Positions 24,043 to 33,268 of a stretch of DNA of 64,000 nucleotides are shown here, in pieces. Source of the DNA: Bradyrhizobium sp. CSA207 (GTDB lineage Bacteria; Pseudomonadota; Alphaproteobacteria; Rhizobiales; Xanthobacteraceae); NCBI RefSeq assembly GCF_029051685.1, contig NZ_JAACFT010000033.1, positions 34,685-98,684 on the forward strand, read 5' to 3'. The translations under genes were made by a program, and so were the position numbers. The notes beneath the pieces are model-generated. The model ran no database searches. It worked only from the letters and a program-made list of their open reading frames with translations, and was not told the DNA's origin. Numbering within the stretch: the first letter of the stretch is position 1; each line of letters opens with the position of its first letter.

Positions 24043-24516
24043 ATGTCCAAAGCCACCCCTGCCACACGTGCTCTTTCCGCCGCTGGTGTTGCCTTCACCG
24101 TCCACACCTACGATTACAATCCCGACGCCGAGAGCATCGGCCTTCAGGCTGCATCCGCGTTGGCGGAGGATCCGGCGCGCGTGTTGAAGACGCTGATGGC
24201 GCTGGTCGACGGCAAGCCGGTCTGCGTGGTCGTTCCATCCGACCGGGAAGTCTCGATGAAGAAACTCGCTGCCGCCGTGAGCGGCAAGTCGGCGCAGATG
24301 ATGAAGCCGCCTGAGGCCGAACGCGTCAGCGGCTTCAAGGTCGGCGGCATCAGCCCGTTCGGGCAGCGGCGGCCCGTACGCACCGTGATCGAGCAGAGCG
24401 CGATGGCGCACGATCAGGTCTACGTCAATGGCGGTCAGCGCGGACTGCAGCTGCGGCTGAAGCCGCGCGATCTATGCGACGCAATAAAAGTGATAGCAGC
24501 GGATGTGGTTGCCTGA
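24043..24516 (+). CDS. ybaK: Cys-tRNA(Pro) deacylase YbaK/EbsC
   Basis: A 157-residue editing enzyme that hydrolyses Cys mischarged on tRNA-Pro. Family marks include ALSAAGVAFTVHTYDY at the N-terminus, VLKTLMALVDG with the conserved catalytic-site lysine, and KVGGISPFGQRRPVRTVIEQ near the C-terminal part. Length is standard for YbaK. It stands alone between a repeat and the convergent GntR gene, with only 12 bases between stop codons. Confidence 0.92.
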   Translation: MSKATPATRALSAAGVAFTVHTYDYNPDAESIGLQAASALAEDPARVLKTLMALVDGKPVCVVVPSDREVSMKKLAAAVSGKSAQMMKPPEAERVSGFKVGGISPFGQRRPVRTVIEQSAMAHDQVYVNGGQRGLQLRLKPRDLCDAIKVIAADVVA

Positions 24517-24528
24517 CCCGTCTTGCTG

Positions 24529-25212
24529 CTACTGCTTCTGCAACAGCTTCAGCCGGCAGCGTAGCGCCTCGCGAATATGCGACCGTGCCAGTTGCTCGGC
24601 CCTGTCGCCATCACGCAGAGCGATGGCATCGATGATCGCCTGATGCTCGCCATGGCTGGTCGAGGGCCGGCCCGTCACCGTAAAGGTCGTGGGGCCCAGC
24701 AGCGCGATCCAGTCCTGCAACTCGCGCGAGGCGTTGTCGAGATAGCGGTTGCGCGCGGCGCGGCAGACCGCCTCGTGGAAGATGCGGTTGAGCCTCGCCA
24801 TCTCGGCTGCGTCGGTCTCGGAGGCCTCGATGAAGGCCTGCTCGATATCCGTGAGCGCATCGATCTCCGGTGCTGACGCGTGCTCGGCGGCAAGGCGGGC
24901 GGACGCGCCTTCCATGATCTCGCGCATCGCATAGAGCTCGAGCACCTCGGAAATGTCGAGGCTGCGCACGATCAGCCCGCGGCCGCCGGCGGGTTCTACG
25001 AAACCGCGTGCTGCGAGCCGGCCGAGAGCTTCGCGCACGGGCGTGCGGCTGACCTTCAGCCGCTCCGCGACCTCTTCCTCGCGCAGGCGGTCGCCGGCGC
25101 GGTAGCTGCCCGCCTGGAGCGCTTCGCAGAGTGAGCGGAACACGGCTTCGCCCAGCGCGACGCCGGTGCCGCGCGCGATCGATCCGCCTGCCTTTGCCGG
25201 GCCTTTGGCCAT
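24529..25212 (-). CDS. GntR-family regulator (FCD subfamily), likely controller of tcuAB
   Basis: A 227-residue regulator starting MAKGPAKAG, with GAGGAACC before the ATG. Residues about 15-75 form the winged helix (YRAGDRLREEEVAERLKVSR TPVREALGRL, spaced here), and the C-terminal half is a helical FCD ligand-binding domain with the metal-site type histidines in RIFHEAVCRA and SHGEHQAI. FCD regulators usually bind carboxylates. It is divergent from the tricarballylate genes, with the operator at 25278-25291 between them, so it probably responds to tricarballylate or a related acid. This differs from Salmonella, which uses the LysR-type TcuR. Confidence 0.88.
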   Translation of the reverse strand: MAKGPAKAGGSIARGTGVALGEAVFRSLCEALQAGSYRAGDRLREEEVAERLKVSRTPVREALGRLAARGFVEPAGGRGLIVRSLDISEVLELYAMREIMEGASARLAAEHASAPEIDALTDIEQAFIEASETDAAEMARLNRIFHEAVCRAARNRYLDNASRELQDWIALLGPTTFTVTGRPSTSHGEHQAIIDAIALRDGDRAEQLARSHIREALRCRLKLLQKQ

Positions 25213-25277
25213 GGTTCCTCGAAACGCGGGCGCATCCTGCCCATGCAGAGATTGCCGCTTGCGCCGGCCTTGTATAT

Positions 25278-25291
25278 CTTTGTATACAAAG
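25278..25291. promoter_or_regulatory. GntR operator, 14-bp perfect palindrome
   Basis: CTTTGTATACAAAG is exactly self-complementary and contains TTGTATACAA, the form seen in operators of FCD-type GntR proteins. It lies 66 bases before the gntR start and 77 before the tcuA start. The adjacent TTGTATATCTT at 25270-25280 may be a half-site or a -10-like element. Confidence 0.75.
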
Positions 25292-25367
25292 GTGCGCAAT
25301 GGCCGCCGGCTTGCCTGGCCGCTGGAGGGCAGAATGTCTCTAATTTTTGTCGCATCGGGCGTATGGC

Positions 25368-26759
25368 ATGAGCAGCAAATACGACGTGTTGGTGATCGGT
25401 GGCGGCAACGCAGCGCTATGCGCCGCCATCAGCGCGCGGCGCGGCGGCGCCTCCGTCCTCGTGCTTGAAGGCGCACCGAAATTCTATCGCGGGGGCAACA
25501 CGCGCCATACGCGCAACATGCGCTGCGCCCATGATGCCGCCACCGAAATCCTTACCGGACCCTATACCGAGGAAGAGTTCTGGGAGGATCTCCTGCGCGT
25601 GACCGGCGGGCAGACCGACGAGGTGCTCGCCCGCCACATGATCCGGGAGTCCAAGGACATCCTGAACTGGATCGTGGAGCAGGGCGTGCGCTGGCAGCCC
25701 TCGCTCGGCGGCACGCTGAGTCTAGGCCGCACCAACTCCTTCTTTCTGGGCGGCGGCCGCGCGATGCTGAATGCACTTTATCTCACTGCCGAACGGCTCG
25801 GCGTCGAGGTCGAGTACGATGCCGAGGTCACCGACCTCGTGATCGCGGACGACATGTTTCTCGCAGCCCGCCTCAAGCGGCCGATCAAGGGCGAGACCGA
25901 GATCCACGCGACGTCGCTGGTCGCCGCGGCGGGCGGGTTCGAGGCCAACATCGAATGGCTGAAGCAATATTGGGGCGAGGCCGCCGACAATTTCCTGATC
26001 CGCGGCACTCCCTATAACCGCGGCTCGATCCTGAAGATGCTGCTCGCCAAGGGCGTGCAGGAGGTCGGCGATCCCACCCAGTGCCACGCGGTCGCGATCG
26101 ACGCCCGCGCGCCGAAATTCGACGGCGGCATCATCACGCGCCACGACTCCGTCGTGTTCGGCATCGTCGTCAACAAGCACGCCCAGAGATTCTACGATGA
26201 GGGCGAGGATATCTGGCCGAAGCGCTACGCGATCTGGGGCCGGCTGGTTGCAGCCCAGCCCGACCAGATCGCCTACATCATCTTCGATTCGACCGTCGTC
26301 ACCTCGTTCATGCCGACGCTGTTCCCGCCGATTGCGGGGCAGACTGTGGCTGAGTTGGCCGGAAAGCTCGAGCTCGATCCCGCCGCGCTGGAAAGGACCC
26401 TCGCCGAATTCAACGCCGCGGTGCAGCCGGGCACGTTCGATCACACCATCCTGGACGACTGCCGCACCGAAGGCATCGTGCCGCCGAAGACGCATTGGGC
26501 ACGTCGGATCGCGACGCCGCCCTATCTCGCCTATCCAGTGCGGCCCGGCATCACCTTCACCTATCTCGGCACGCGCGTGACCAAGGAGGCGCGCATGCTG
26601 ATGACGGACGGCAAGCCGTCGGCGAACATGTTCGCGGCCGGCGAGATCATGGCTGGCAACGTGCTCGGCAAGGGCTATGCCGCCGGCATGGGCATGACCA
26701 TCGGCAGCGTGTTCGGTCGGATCGCAGGACGGGAAGCGGCGAAACATGCACGGAACTAG
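25368..26759 (+). CDS. tcuA: FAD-dependent tricarballylate dehydrogenase TcuA
   Basis: A 463-residue flavoprotein of the fumarate reductase/succinate dehydrogenase type that oxidises tricarballylate to cis-aconitate. The FAD motif is YDVLVIGGGNAALCAAISA at residues 4-22; GGNTRHTRNMRC and DEGEDIWPKRYAIWGRLVA and the C-terminal GEIMAGNVLGKGYAAGMGM closely follow TcuA. The start is the ATG at 25368. The gene overlaps tcuB by 14 bases. No tcuC transporter gene is adjacent. Tricarballylate as substrate is well supported by the long shared segments, but a related tricarboxylate cannot be excluded. Confidence 0.9.
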   Translation: MSSKYDVLVIGGGNAALCAAISARRGGASVLVLEGAPKFYRGGNTRHTRNMRCAHDAATEILTGPYTEEEFWEDLLRVTGGQTDEVLARHMIRESKDILNWIVEQGVRWQPSLGGTLSLGRTNSFFLGGGRAMLNALYLTAERLGVEVEYDAEVTDLVIADDMFLAARLKRPIKGETEIHATSLVAAAGGFEANIEWLKQYWGEAADNFLIRGTPYNRGSILKMLLAKGVQEVGDPTQCHAVAIDARAPKFDGGIITRHDSVVFGIVVNKHAQRFYDEGEDIWPKRYAIWGRLVAAQPDQIAYIIFDSTVVTSFMPTLFPPIAGQTVAELAGKLELDPAALERTLAEFNAAVQPGTFDHTILDDCRTEGIVPPKTHWARRIATPPYLAYPVRPGITFTYLGTRVTKEARMLMTDGKPSANMFAAGEIMAGNVLGKGYAAGMGMTIGSVFGRIAGREAAKHARN

Positions 26760-27849
26760 GATTCTTGACGAAGCTGACCGACTGATGACGGTCTGCAATT
26801 CCTGCCGCTACTGCGAGGGTTTGTGCGCGGTATTTCCGGCGATGGAGATGCGGCGAGCCTTCTCCGACGGAGACCTCAACTATCTCGCCAACCTCTGCCA
26901 CGCCTGCGGCGCCTGCTATGTCGACTGCCAGTTCTCGCCGCCGCACGAGTTCAACGTCAATGTTCCCAAGACGCTTGCGATCGCGCGTGCCGAGTCTTAT
27001 GCGGTCTATGCTTGGCCGCAGGCACTGTCCGGCGCCTTTGCGCGCAATGGTCTTGTCATCAGCATCGTCGCCGCGCTCAGCATGGCCGCCTTCATTCTCG
27101 GCTTTGCCGCCGTGAACGACAGCGGCGTGCTGTTCGGCGTCCACGCCGGCCCCGGCGCGTTCTACAGGCTGATGCCGCACAACGCGATGGCCGCGCTGTT
27201 CAGCGCCGCGTTCCTCTATGCGATCTTCGCACTTGTCATGAGCGTGCGCGCGTTCTGGCGCGACATCGGCGCGCCGATCGGCGGCCGCGCGGAGGGTGGT
27301 TCGATCCTGCAGGCCATCCGAGATGCCGGCGAGCTGCGCTATCTGGATGGCGGCGGCGTCGGTTGCTACAACGAGGACGACAAGCCGACCGACCGGCGCA
27401 AGCTGTATCATCACCTGACCTTCTACGGTTTCCTGCTCTGCTTCGCTGCGACGTCGGTGGCCACGCTCTATCACTATGTGTGGGGACGCGAGGCGCCCTA
27501 TCCTTGGTGGGATCTGCCGGTAGCGCTCGGCACGCTTGGAGGCATCGGCCTTATTGTCGGGCCGATCGGGCTGTTCGCAGCCCGGATGCGACGCGATCCC
27601 GCGCTGCTGGACGAGCAGCGCTACGGCATGGATGTCGGCTTCATCGCCATGCTGTTTCTGACCGGTCTCACCGGCATGGCGCTGCTGGCTTTGCGCGAGA
27701 CCGCTGCGATGGGACCGCTGCTGGCGCTGCATCTCGGTGCCGTGTTCGCACTGTTCATCACCATGCCCTACGGCAAGTTCGTGCACGGCATCTATCGCTT
27801 CGCTGCACTGGTGCGCTACGCGCAGGAGCGGAAGGCAGAGGTGTCCTGA
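26746..27849 (+). CDS. tcuB: Tricarballylate utilization membrane protein TcuB (CitB-like)
   Basis: A 367-residue membrane protein that reoxidises FADH2 of TcuA and passes electrons to the quinone pool. The N-terminal part has two [4Fe-4S] motifs, CNSCRYCEGLCAVFP and CHACGACYVDCQF. Six or so membrane helices follow, with histidines (for example LYHHLTFYGF and TLYHYVWG) suitable as haem b ligands. It overlaps the tcuA end by 14 bases, which implies coupled translation. Length fits the family. Confidence 0.9.
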   Translation: MHGTRILDEADRLMTVCNSCRYCEGLCAVFPAMEMRRAFSDGDLNYLANLCHACGACYVDCQFSPPHEFNVNVPKTLAIARAESYAVYAWPQALSGAFARNGLVISIVAALSMAAFILGFAAVNDSGVLFGVHAGPGAFYRLMPHNAMAALFSAAFLYAIFALVMSVRAFWRDIGAPIGGRAEGGSILQAIRDAGELRYLDGGGVGCYNEDDKPTDRRKLYHHLTFYGFLLCFAATSVATLYHYVWGREAPYPWWDLPVALGTLGGIGLIVGPIGLFAARMRRDPALLDEQRYGMDVGFIAMLFLTGLTGMALLALRETAAMGPLLALHLGAVFALFITMPYGKFVHGIYRFAALVRYAQERKAEVS

Positions 27850-27877
27850 TCGGGGGACAAGCCCGCGGGATCTGGGG

Positions 27878-29191
27878 TCAGCCTCGCGCGGCGGCCACTT
27901 CGCGCGATCGCGACGCGACGAGGACGACGTCGGACCTCGCCGTGTCGACCTGAACCCGGTTGCGTCCCTTCTCCTTGGCGCGGTAGCAGGCGGCATCCGC
28001 ACGCCGCATCGCCTCCTCGAGCGTGGCGTTGCCGTCGGCGATGCAGGCAACGCCGATGCTGGCGGTCACCGCAAAGCAACGATCGTCCCAGGCGAAGCTG
28101 AACAGTTCGAGCGAGGTGCGCAGCCGTTCGGCGACATCGACGGCGTCGTAAGGCGAGCACTGCGGCAGGATCAGACCGAATTCGTCGCCGCCGAGCCTGG
28201 CCACGAGATCATGCGACCGCCGGTCCTGCTGCAACAATTGCGCAATCTGGCGCAGCAGGCGATCGCCCGCGAGATGGCCGCAGCTGTCGTTGACATTCTT
28301 GAACTGGTCGAGATCGAGCAGGATCAGGCCCAGTGAGCCTTCTCTGGTATGGTCGAGTTCGCTTTGCAGGCGCGCCTCGAACGCGCGGCGGTTGGCGAGG
28401 CCGGTCAGCCAGTCATGCGAGGCCTGCCAGGCGAAGCGGTCCTTCTCGGCATGCAATGCATCCTCGAACGCGTGCCGTTGCAGCACCAATCGTCGCGTGT
28501 GCCAGATCAGGAGCAGGATCAGCGTCAGGGCGGTGACGACGTTGACGAGCGTCAACGTCACCTTGATGGCGCGGGAGCCCTCGCCGAGGACGGTGGAGAA
28601 GCGCTTGGCATGCCCCGTGAACTGGCTATTCAACTCCGAGAGCCGCGACGACAGGTATCGCAGACGGTCGCTGTCGCGAATGGGACCTTTCGTCCACTCG
28701 GAGCGGATGACTTCGCCGAAGACGCTCAGCTCCAGCAGCATGGGATCGGTGGCAGCCCACTCCCGGATCGCGTCGCGGAGAAAATTCACCTGGCTGAAAT
28801 TGCGGAACAGCCAGATCAGGCCGGGGACGTCGTCAGGATGGTTGCCGCCTTGCAGGAAGCCGATCCGGGCGGCCTCGACGTCGACCGGATCGCGCTCGAG
28901 CGCCCACCGCGCGAATTCGTCGCCAATGGGGACGGCGAGCGAGGTCCGATAGTGCGCGAACTGGGTGGCGTCGCCGGAATGCAGATAGAGATTGAGGAAA
29001 TAGACGGCATTCTTCTGCGAGCGCGACCACATCGCCTCGCCCGCGACATAGGCGCGCACCGAGGACATCACCTCCAGGCTGAAGCCGGCGACCGCCGCCT
29101 GAAGCACGACGACCATGACGAAAGGCGAGACGAGCTTGATGACGTGAAGGAGGCTGTGTCCCTTCGTCGATGTCGCTGTTCTGCGAAACAC
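27878..29191 (-). CDS. Membrane-bound diguanylate cyclase (GGDEF) with periplasmic sensor region
   Basis: A 437-residue signalling enzyme making cyclic di-GMP. A first membrane helix lies near residues 20-40; a periplasmic region of about 180 residues with no recognised sensor domain follows; a second helix lies near 215-235. The C-terminal GGDEF domain has an intact LGGDEFGLIL active site and a RxxD product-inhibition site (RSHD) five residues before it, so an active, feedback-controlled enzyme is likely. No EAL domain is present. The start is a GTG with GGGGAA upstream. It is convergent with tcuB. Confidence 0.92.
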   Translation of the reverse strand: MFRRTATSTKGHSLLHVIKLVSPFVMVVVLQAAVAGFSLEVMSSVRAYVAGEAMWSRSQKNAVYFLNLYLHSGDATQFAHYRTSLAVPIGDEFARWALERDPVDVEAARIGFLQGGNHPDDVPGLIWLFRNFSQVNFLRDAIREWAATDPMLLELSVFGEVIRSEWTKGPIRDSDRLRYLSSRLSELNSQFTGHAKRFSTVLGEGSRAIKVTLTLVNVVTALTLILLLIWHTRRLVLQRHAFEDALHAEKDRFAWQASHDWLTGLANRRAFEARLQSELDHTREGSLGLILLDLDQFKNVNDSCGHLAGDRLLRQIAQLLQQDRRSHDLVARLGGDEFGLILPQCSPYDAVDVAERLRTSLELFSFAWDDRCFAVTASIGVACIADGNATLEEAMRRADAACYRAKEKGRNRVQVDTARSDVVLVASRSREVAAARG

Positions 29192-29435
29192 GTTGCATTC
29201 CCCAAGTCGCTCGACGACCCCACCGGAGCGATTTGCTCATAACTCGGATTACGAGCAAACGGTGCTTAACTCGACCTGAAAATGCCGCGAGACTGCGTCG
29301 CAGGGTGAAGGCGTTGTGAAGCAGATGCTTGCAGATCGTTGCAAATGCCGCCCACGGAACTGACGCGGAATCTGCGAGGCGATGCCTCGAATGCGTGGCG
29401 CGCGGTTTACTCGATCGAAAGAAATCGGCTTGGGG

Positions 29436-30740
29436 CTAGACCAGCACGGGTTTGCGCACGCGGCCGGCGTCGCCGAAGACGCGCAGGTAACGCTCGATCT
29501 CCGAGGACATGCCGGTCGCCTTCTCCGGATTGTCGGAGAGCTTGACGGCCGGGCGGCCGTCGACCGACGAGACCTTGCAGACGATCGAGATCGGATCGAG
29601 ATTGATCGAGGCGTCCGGCGGGCAGCCGACAAAATCATTGGTGAGATTGGTGCCCCAGCCGAAGGAGAGCCGCACGCGGCCGCCGAAATGGTGATAGGTG
29701 TCCTCGATCGAGCCGACGTCCATCGCGTCGGAGAACACGAGCAGCTTGTCCTTTGGATTGCGGCCCTTCTGCTCCCACCATTTGATGATCTCCTCGCCGG
29801 CCTGGATCGGCGGCGCGCTGTCGGGACGGAAGCCGGTCCAGTCGGCGACCCATTCCGGCGCATCGCGCAGGAAGGCCTTGGTGCCGAAGGCGTCGGGCAG
29901 CGCAATCAGCAGGTTGCCGCCATAGGTCTGGCGCCACTGGTCGAGGATGCGATAGGGCGCCCAGCGCAATTCCTCGTCGTCCTTGGCCAGCGCAGCCGCG
30001 ACCATCGGCAGCTCATGCGCGTTGGTGCCGATCGCTTCGAGATCGTTGTCCATCGCGAGCAGCACGTTGGAGGTGCCGATGAAGGACGGCCCCAAGCCTT
30101 CCTTGACCGCCTCCACGCACCAGCGCTGCCAGAGGAAACCGTGGCGGCGGCGGGTGCCGAAGTCGGACAGGCGCAAGGTCTCGAGCTTGCGCAGCCGCTC
30201 GACCTTGGTCCACAGCTTGGCCTTGGCGCGGGCGTAGAGCACGTCGAGCTCGAAGCGGCCCCGGCCCTTCATCGCCGCGCGCGAGCGCAACTCGTTGAGG
30301 ATGGCGAGCGCCGGAATCTCCCACATCGTGGTGTGGGTCCACGGTCCGTGGAAATGCAGCTCGTACTGGCCCTCGACCTTGCGCAGCTCGTATTCGGGTA
30401 AACGAAATTCCGCGAGCCAGCGGATGAAGTCCGCCGAAAACATGTGGGTTCTGCCGTAGAAGGTGTTACCGGCGAGCCAGATCAGCTCCTTCTTGGTGAA
30501 GCGGATGGTGCGGGCATGATCGAGCTGGGCGCGCAGCTCGCCCTCGTCGATAATCTCGGCAAGTCGCACATGGCGCGAGCGGTTGATGACCGAGAAAGTC
30601 ACCTGCTGACTCGGGTAGGATTCCCGAATCATCTGCAACATCAATAGTTTGTAAAAGTCGGTATCAAGCAGGCTGCGGATGATGGGATCCAGCCGCCAGC
30701 TGTGATTGTAGGTCCGGCTCGCAATGTCGGTCACTGTCAT
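29436..30740 (-). CDS. pncB: Nicotinate phosphoribosyltransferase
   Basis: A 434-residue cytosolic enzyme of NAD salvage, making nicotinate mononucleotide from nicotinate and PRPP with ATP hydrolysis. It has the typical opening RSLLDTDFYKLLMLQMI, the central GPSFIGTSNVLLA, TNAHELPMV with the autophosphorylated-type histidine, and the phosphate-binding segment LVFSDAMDVGS. Length is normal. It is a single gene; the 244-base gap beyond its end to the GGDEF start holds nothing recognised. Confidence 0.95.
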   Translation of the reverse strand: MTVTDIASRTYNHSWRLDPIIRSLLDTDFYKLLMLQMIRESYPSQQVTFSVINRSRHVRLAEIIDEGELRAQLDHARTIRFTKKELIWLAGNTFYGRTHMFSADFIRWLAEFRLPEYELRKVEGQYELHFHGPWTHTTMWEIPALAILNELRSRAAMKGRGRFELDVLYARAKAKLWTKVERLRKLETLRLSDFGTRRRHGFLWQRWCVEAVKEGLGPSFIGTSNVLLAMDNDLEAIGTNAHELPMVAAALAKDDEELRWAPYRILDQWRQTYGGNLLIALPDAFGTKAFLRDAPEWVADWTGFRPDSAPPIQAGEEIIKWWEQKGRNPKDKLLVFSDAMDVGSIEDTYHHFGGRVRLSFGWGTNLTNDFVGCPPDASINLDPISIVCKVSSVDGRPAVKLSDNPEKATGMSSEIERYLRVFGDAGRVRKPVLV

Positions 30741-30791
30741 GCGGGAATTCTAGCGTGGCCGCCGCGGCGCAACCAGTGGGTTTGGCGGGGA

Positions 30792-31736
30792 TCAGGTTTT
30801 CGCGGGGCCTGGGCCCGCGGCGGTCGCAGCCGCGGTCTCGAGCTGGTTTCTGATCCAGCGATGGGCCGGATCCTTCTGGTAGCGCTGGTGCCAGACCATG
30901 AACATCGGCAGTTCGGCGAGCGTTTGCGTGCGCGAGGCCAGCGGAATGCGCACATGTGCAAAGCCGTGCATCACGCCGGAAGCCAGCAGGCTCGGCATGC
31001 TTGCGAGCATTCGCGAGCCGCGCAGGAACGACGGCACGCCGGAAAAGCTCGGCACGGAGATGGCGATATCGCGGTGGAAGCCGTTGGCCGCGAGCCGGCG
31101 GTCGAAGTCGAGCCGTTCATTGTCGGTGTAGACCACCGTGATGTGGCGCGCCGCGAGATAGGCCCTGCGGCCGGTAGGCGCGGCACGCGCCTTCGGATCA
31201 TAGTAACAGACGTAGTGATCTCTCAGCAGGCGCTTCTGCACGATGTCGACGCCTGACGGCGGCAGCGGCGTGACCATCAGATCGCAGCGGTTTTCGCGCA
31301 GCATCGCGGGTGAGGGCGATTGCGAGGGGATCACGCGCAGATTCAGGCTCTTCACCTGCGCCGTAACATGCCCGAAGAAGCGCGGCAGCAGCAGGTCGCG
31401 CTGGAAATCGTTGGCTGCGACCGTGAGCGAAAGCTGGGCGCTCGCAGGCTCGAACGTGACGCCGCCGGCAAAACTGCGCATCTCGTCGATCAGCGCGCGG
31501 GCCTTCGCCGCGAGCGCCTGGGCGTGCGCGGTGGCGACGATGCCGCGGCCGGATTTGGCGAACAGCGGATCGCCGGCGATCCGCCGTAGCTTGTTCAGGG
31601 CGTGGCTGACCGCTGACTGCGTCAGGCCGAGCCGCGTTGCAGCCGCTGTCACCGAGCCTTCCTCCAGCACGGCCAGGAACAATTCAAGCGCATGGCCGTC
31701 GAGCGCCAAATGATCGATTTCTTTCATGGAATTCAT
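30792..31736 (-). CDS. LysR-family regulator divergent from pcaHG
   Basis: A 314-residue LTTR with an N-terminal winged helix (ELFLAVLEEGSVTAAATRLG, then LTQSAVSHALNKLRR) and a C-terminal effector domain. The ligand domain, with LTVAANDFQRDLLLPRFF and IVPS-type motifs, resembles the NodD/LinR-like branch rather than PcaQ. The start at 31736 (MNSMKEIDH) or 31727 (MKEIDH) cannot be decided, as neither has a clear RBS. Its position 94 bases from pcaH suggests it controls protocatechuate ring cleavage. Confidence 0.85.
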   Translation of the reverse strand: MNSMKEIDHLALDGHALELFLAVLEEGSVTAAATRLGLTQSAVSHALNKLRRIAGDPLFAKSGRGIVATAHAQALAAKARALIDEMRSFAGGVTFEPASAQLSLTVAANDFQRDLLLPRFFGHVTAQVKSLNLRVIPSQSPSPAMLRENRCDLMVTPLPPSGVDIVQKRLLRDHYVCYYDPKARAAPTGRRAYLAARHITVVYTDNERLDFDRRLAANGFHRDIAISVPSFSGVPSFLRGSRMLASMPSLLASGVMHGFAHVRIPLASRTQTLAELPMFMVWHQRYQKDPAHRWIRNQLETAAATAAGPGPAKT

Positions 31737-31830
31737 TATAATCGATCTATTTATCTTGAGAATAGCCGGCTCCATGATCTCCCGATAAGCCGTGCGCCCA
31801 AACGGGGCGCCAGAGGGAGAGACAACGCCG

Positions 31831-32613
31831 ATGAATGCCCAGGCGCCCGCCTTGCAGGATCCCCGCTTCAACCGTCCCGAGCCGTTCACGGCCCGCGATG
31901 GCGGCTTTTTCCAGCGCGACCGCTCGATCCACCCGCCGGCCCATGCGCCCGGCTACAAATCCTCGGTGCTGCGCTCGCCGCGCCAGGCCCTGTTGTCGCT
32001 AGAGAATTCGGTCTCGGAGATCACCGGACCGGTGTTCGGCCACAATGATCTCGGGCCACTCGATAACGATTTGATTCGCAACTACGCCAAGGACGGCGAC
32101 CCCGTTGGCGAGCGCATCATCGTGCACGGTCGGGTGCTCGACGAGACCGGGCGGGGCGTGCCGAACACGCTGGTCGAGTTCTGGCAGGCCAATGCCGGCG
32201 GCCGCTACCGGCACAAGAAGGACACCTATCTGGCGCCGATCGATCCGAATTTCGGCGGCTGCGGCCGCGCGCTGAGCGACGACGCCGGCTACTATTATTT
32301 CCGCACCGTGAAGCCCGGCCCCTATCCTTGGCGCAACTACGTCAACAGCTGGCGTCCCGCCCATATCCACTTCTCGGTGTTCGGCTCGGGCTTCGCGCAA
32401 CGCCTGATCACCCAGATGTATTTTGAGGGCGATCCCCTGATCCCGATCTGTCCGATCCTGACGACGATTCCGGACAAGGATGCGCTTGACCGCCTCGTGG
32501 CGCCGCTCGACCTCAACGCCTCGACGCCGTTCGATTCGCTCGCCTACCGCTTCGATATCGTGCTGCGCGGCGCCCGCTCCACCTATTTCGAAAACCGCAC
32601 CGAGGGGAACTGA
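31831..32613 (+). CDS. pcaH: Protocatechuate 3,4-dioxygenase beta subunit
   Basis: A 260-residue subunit carrying the catalytic non-haem Fe(III). The four ligands are recognisable: the Tyr of QANAGGRYRHK, the Tyr of KPGPYPWRN, and the two His of WRPAHIHFSVFG. Together with PcaG it opens the protocatechuate ring to beta-carboxy-cis,cis-muconate. The start MNAQAPA is chosen by family length and GAGGGAGAG upstream. pcaG follows after four bases. The downstream pathway genes (pcaB, pcaC, pcaD) are not in the window, while pobA, which makes protocatechuate, is 2.5 kb away. Confidence 0.95.
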   Translation: MNAQAPALQDPRFNRPEPFTARDGGFFQRDRSIHPPAHAPGYKSSVLRSPRQALLSLENSVSEITGPVFGHNDLGPLDNDLIRNYAKDGDPVGERIIVHGRVLDETGRGVPNTLVEFWQANAGGRYRHKKDTYLAPIDPNFGGCGRALSDDAGYYYFRTVKPGPYPWRNYVNSWRPAHIHFSVFGSGFAQRLITQMYFEGDPLIPICPILTTIPDKDALDRLVAPLDLNASTPFDSLAYRFDIVLRGARSTYFENRTEGN

Positions 32614-32617
32614 GCCA

Positions 32618-33244
32618 ATGCCGCAGCCGCTCAACTATCTCAAGGAAACCGCCTCGCAGACCGCCGGGCCTTACGTCCATATCGGCCTGATCCCGGCCAT
32701 GGCCGGCTTCGACATTTTCGAGAAGAACTTCTCCAACGTGCTGGTGACGCCAGGCACCAAGGGCGAGCGCATCACGCTGGAAGGCAAGGTGCTCGACGGC
32801 AGCGGCACGCCGCTACGCGACGTGCTTCTCGAAATTTGGCAGGCCGACGCGGCCGGCCGCTACAACCATCCGGCCGACCGCTCCACCGGCCGGGCGGATG
32901 AGGATTTCCGCGGCTGGGGCCGCGCCGGCTCGGATTTCGAGAGCGGGCTGGTGACATTCGAGACCATCAAGCCGGGCGCGATCACGGATAAGGCGGGCCG
33001 CAGATGTGCGCCTCACGTCAACGTCTGGATCGTCGCCCGCGGTATCAATATCGGACTCAACACGCGGTTCTATTTCTCGGACGAAGAAGCGGCGAATGCC
33101 GCCGATCCCGTGCTGAACCTCATCGAACAGCCCGTGCGGCGCGCGACGCTGATCGCCAAGCGCGGCGAGCGCGCCGGCAAGGTCGTGTATTCCTTCACGA
33201 TCAATTTGCAGGGGCCGCAGGAGACGGTGTTCTTCGACGTTTGA
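32618..33244 (+). CDS. pcaG: Protocatechuate 3,4-dioxygenase alpha subunit
   Basis: A 208-residue subunit of the same fold as PcaH without the iron ligands. It begins MPQPLNYLKETASQTAGPYV, the family opening, and has LLEIWQADAAGRYNHPAD and APHVNVWIVARGINIGL-type segments (the latter in place of the HIH motif). It starts four bases after the pcaH stop, with GAGGGGAAC at the end of pcaH acting as its RBS. Length and features are normal. Confidence 0.95.
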   Translation: MPQPLNYLKETASQTAGPYVHIGLIPAMAGFDIFEKNFSNVLVTPGTKGERITLEGKVLDGSGTPLRDVLLEIWQADAAGRYNHPADRSTGRADEDFRGWGRAGSDFESGLVTFETIKPGAITDKAGRRCAPHVNVWIVARGINIGLNTRFYFSDEEAANAADPVLNLIEQPVRRATLIAKRGERAGKVVYSFTINLQGPQETVFFDV

Positions 33245-33268
33245 CGAACTGGCAGGTGTCCCGCAGGA

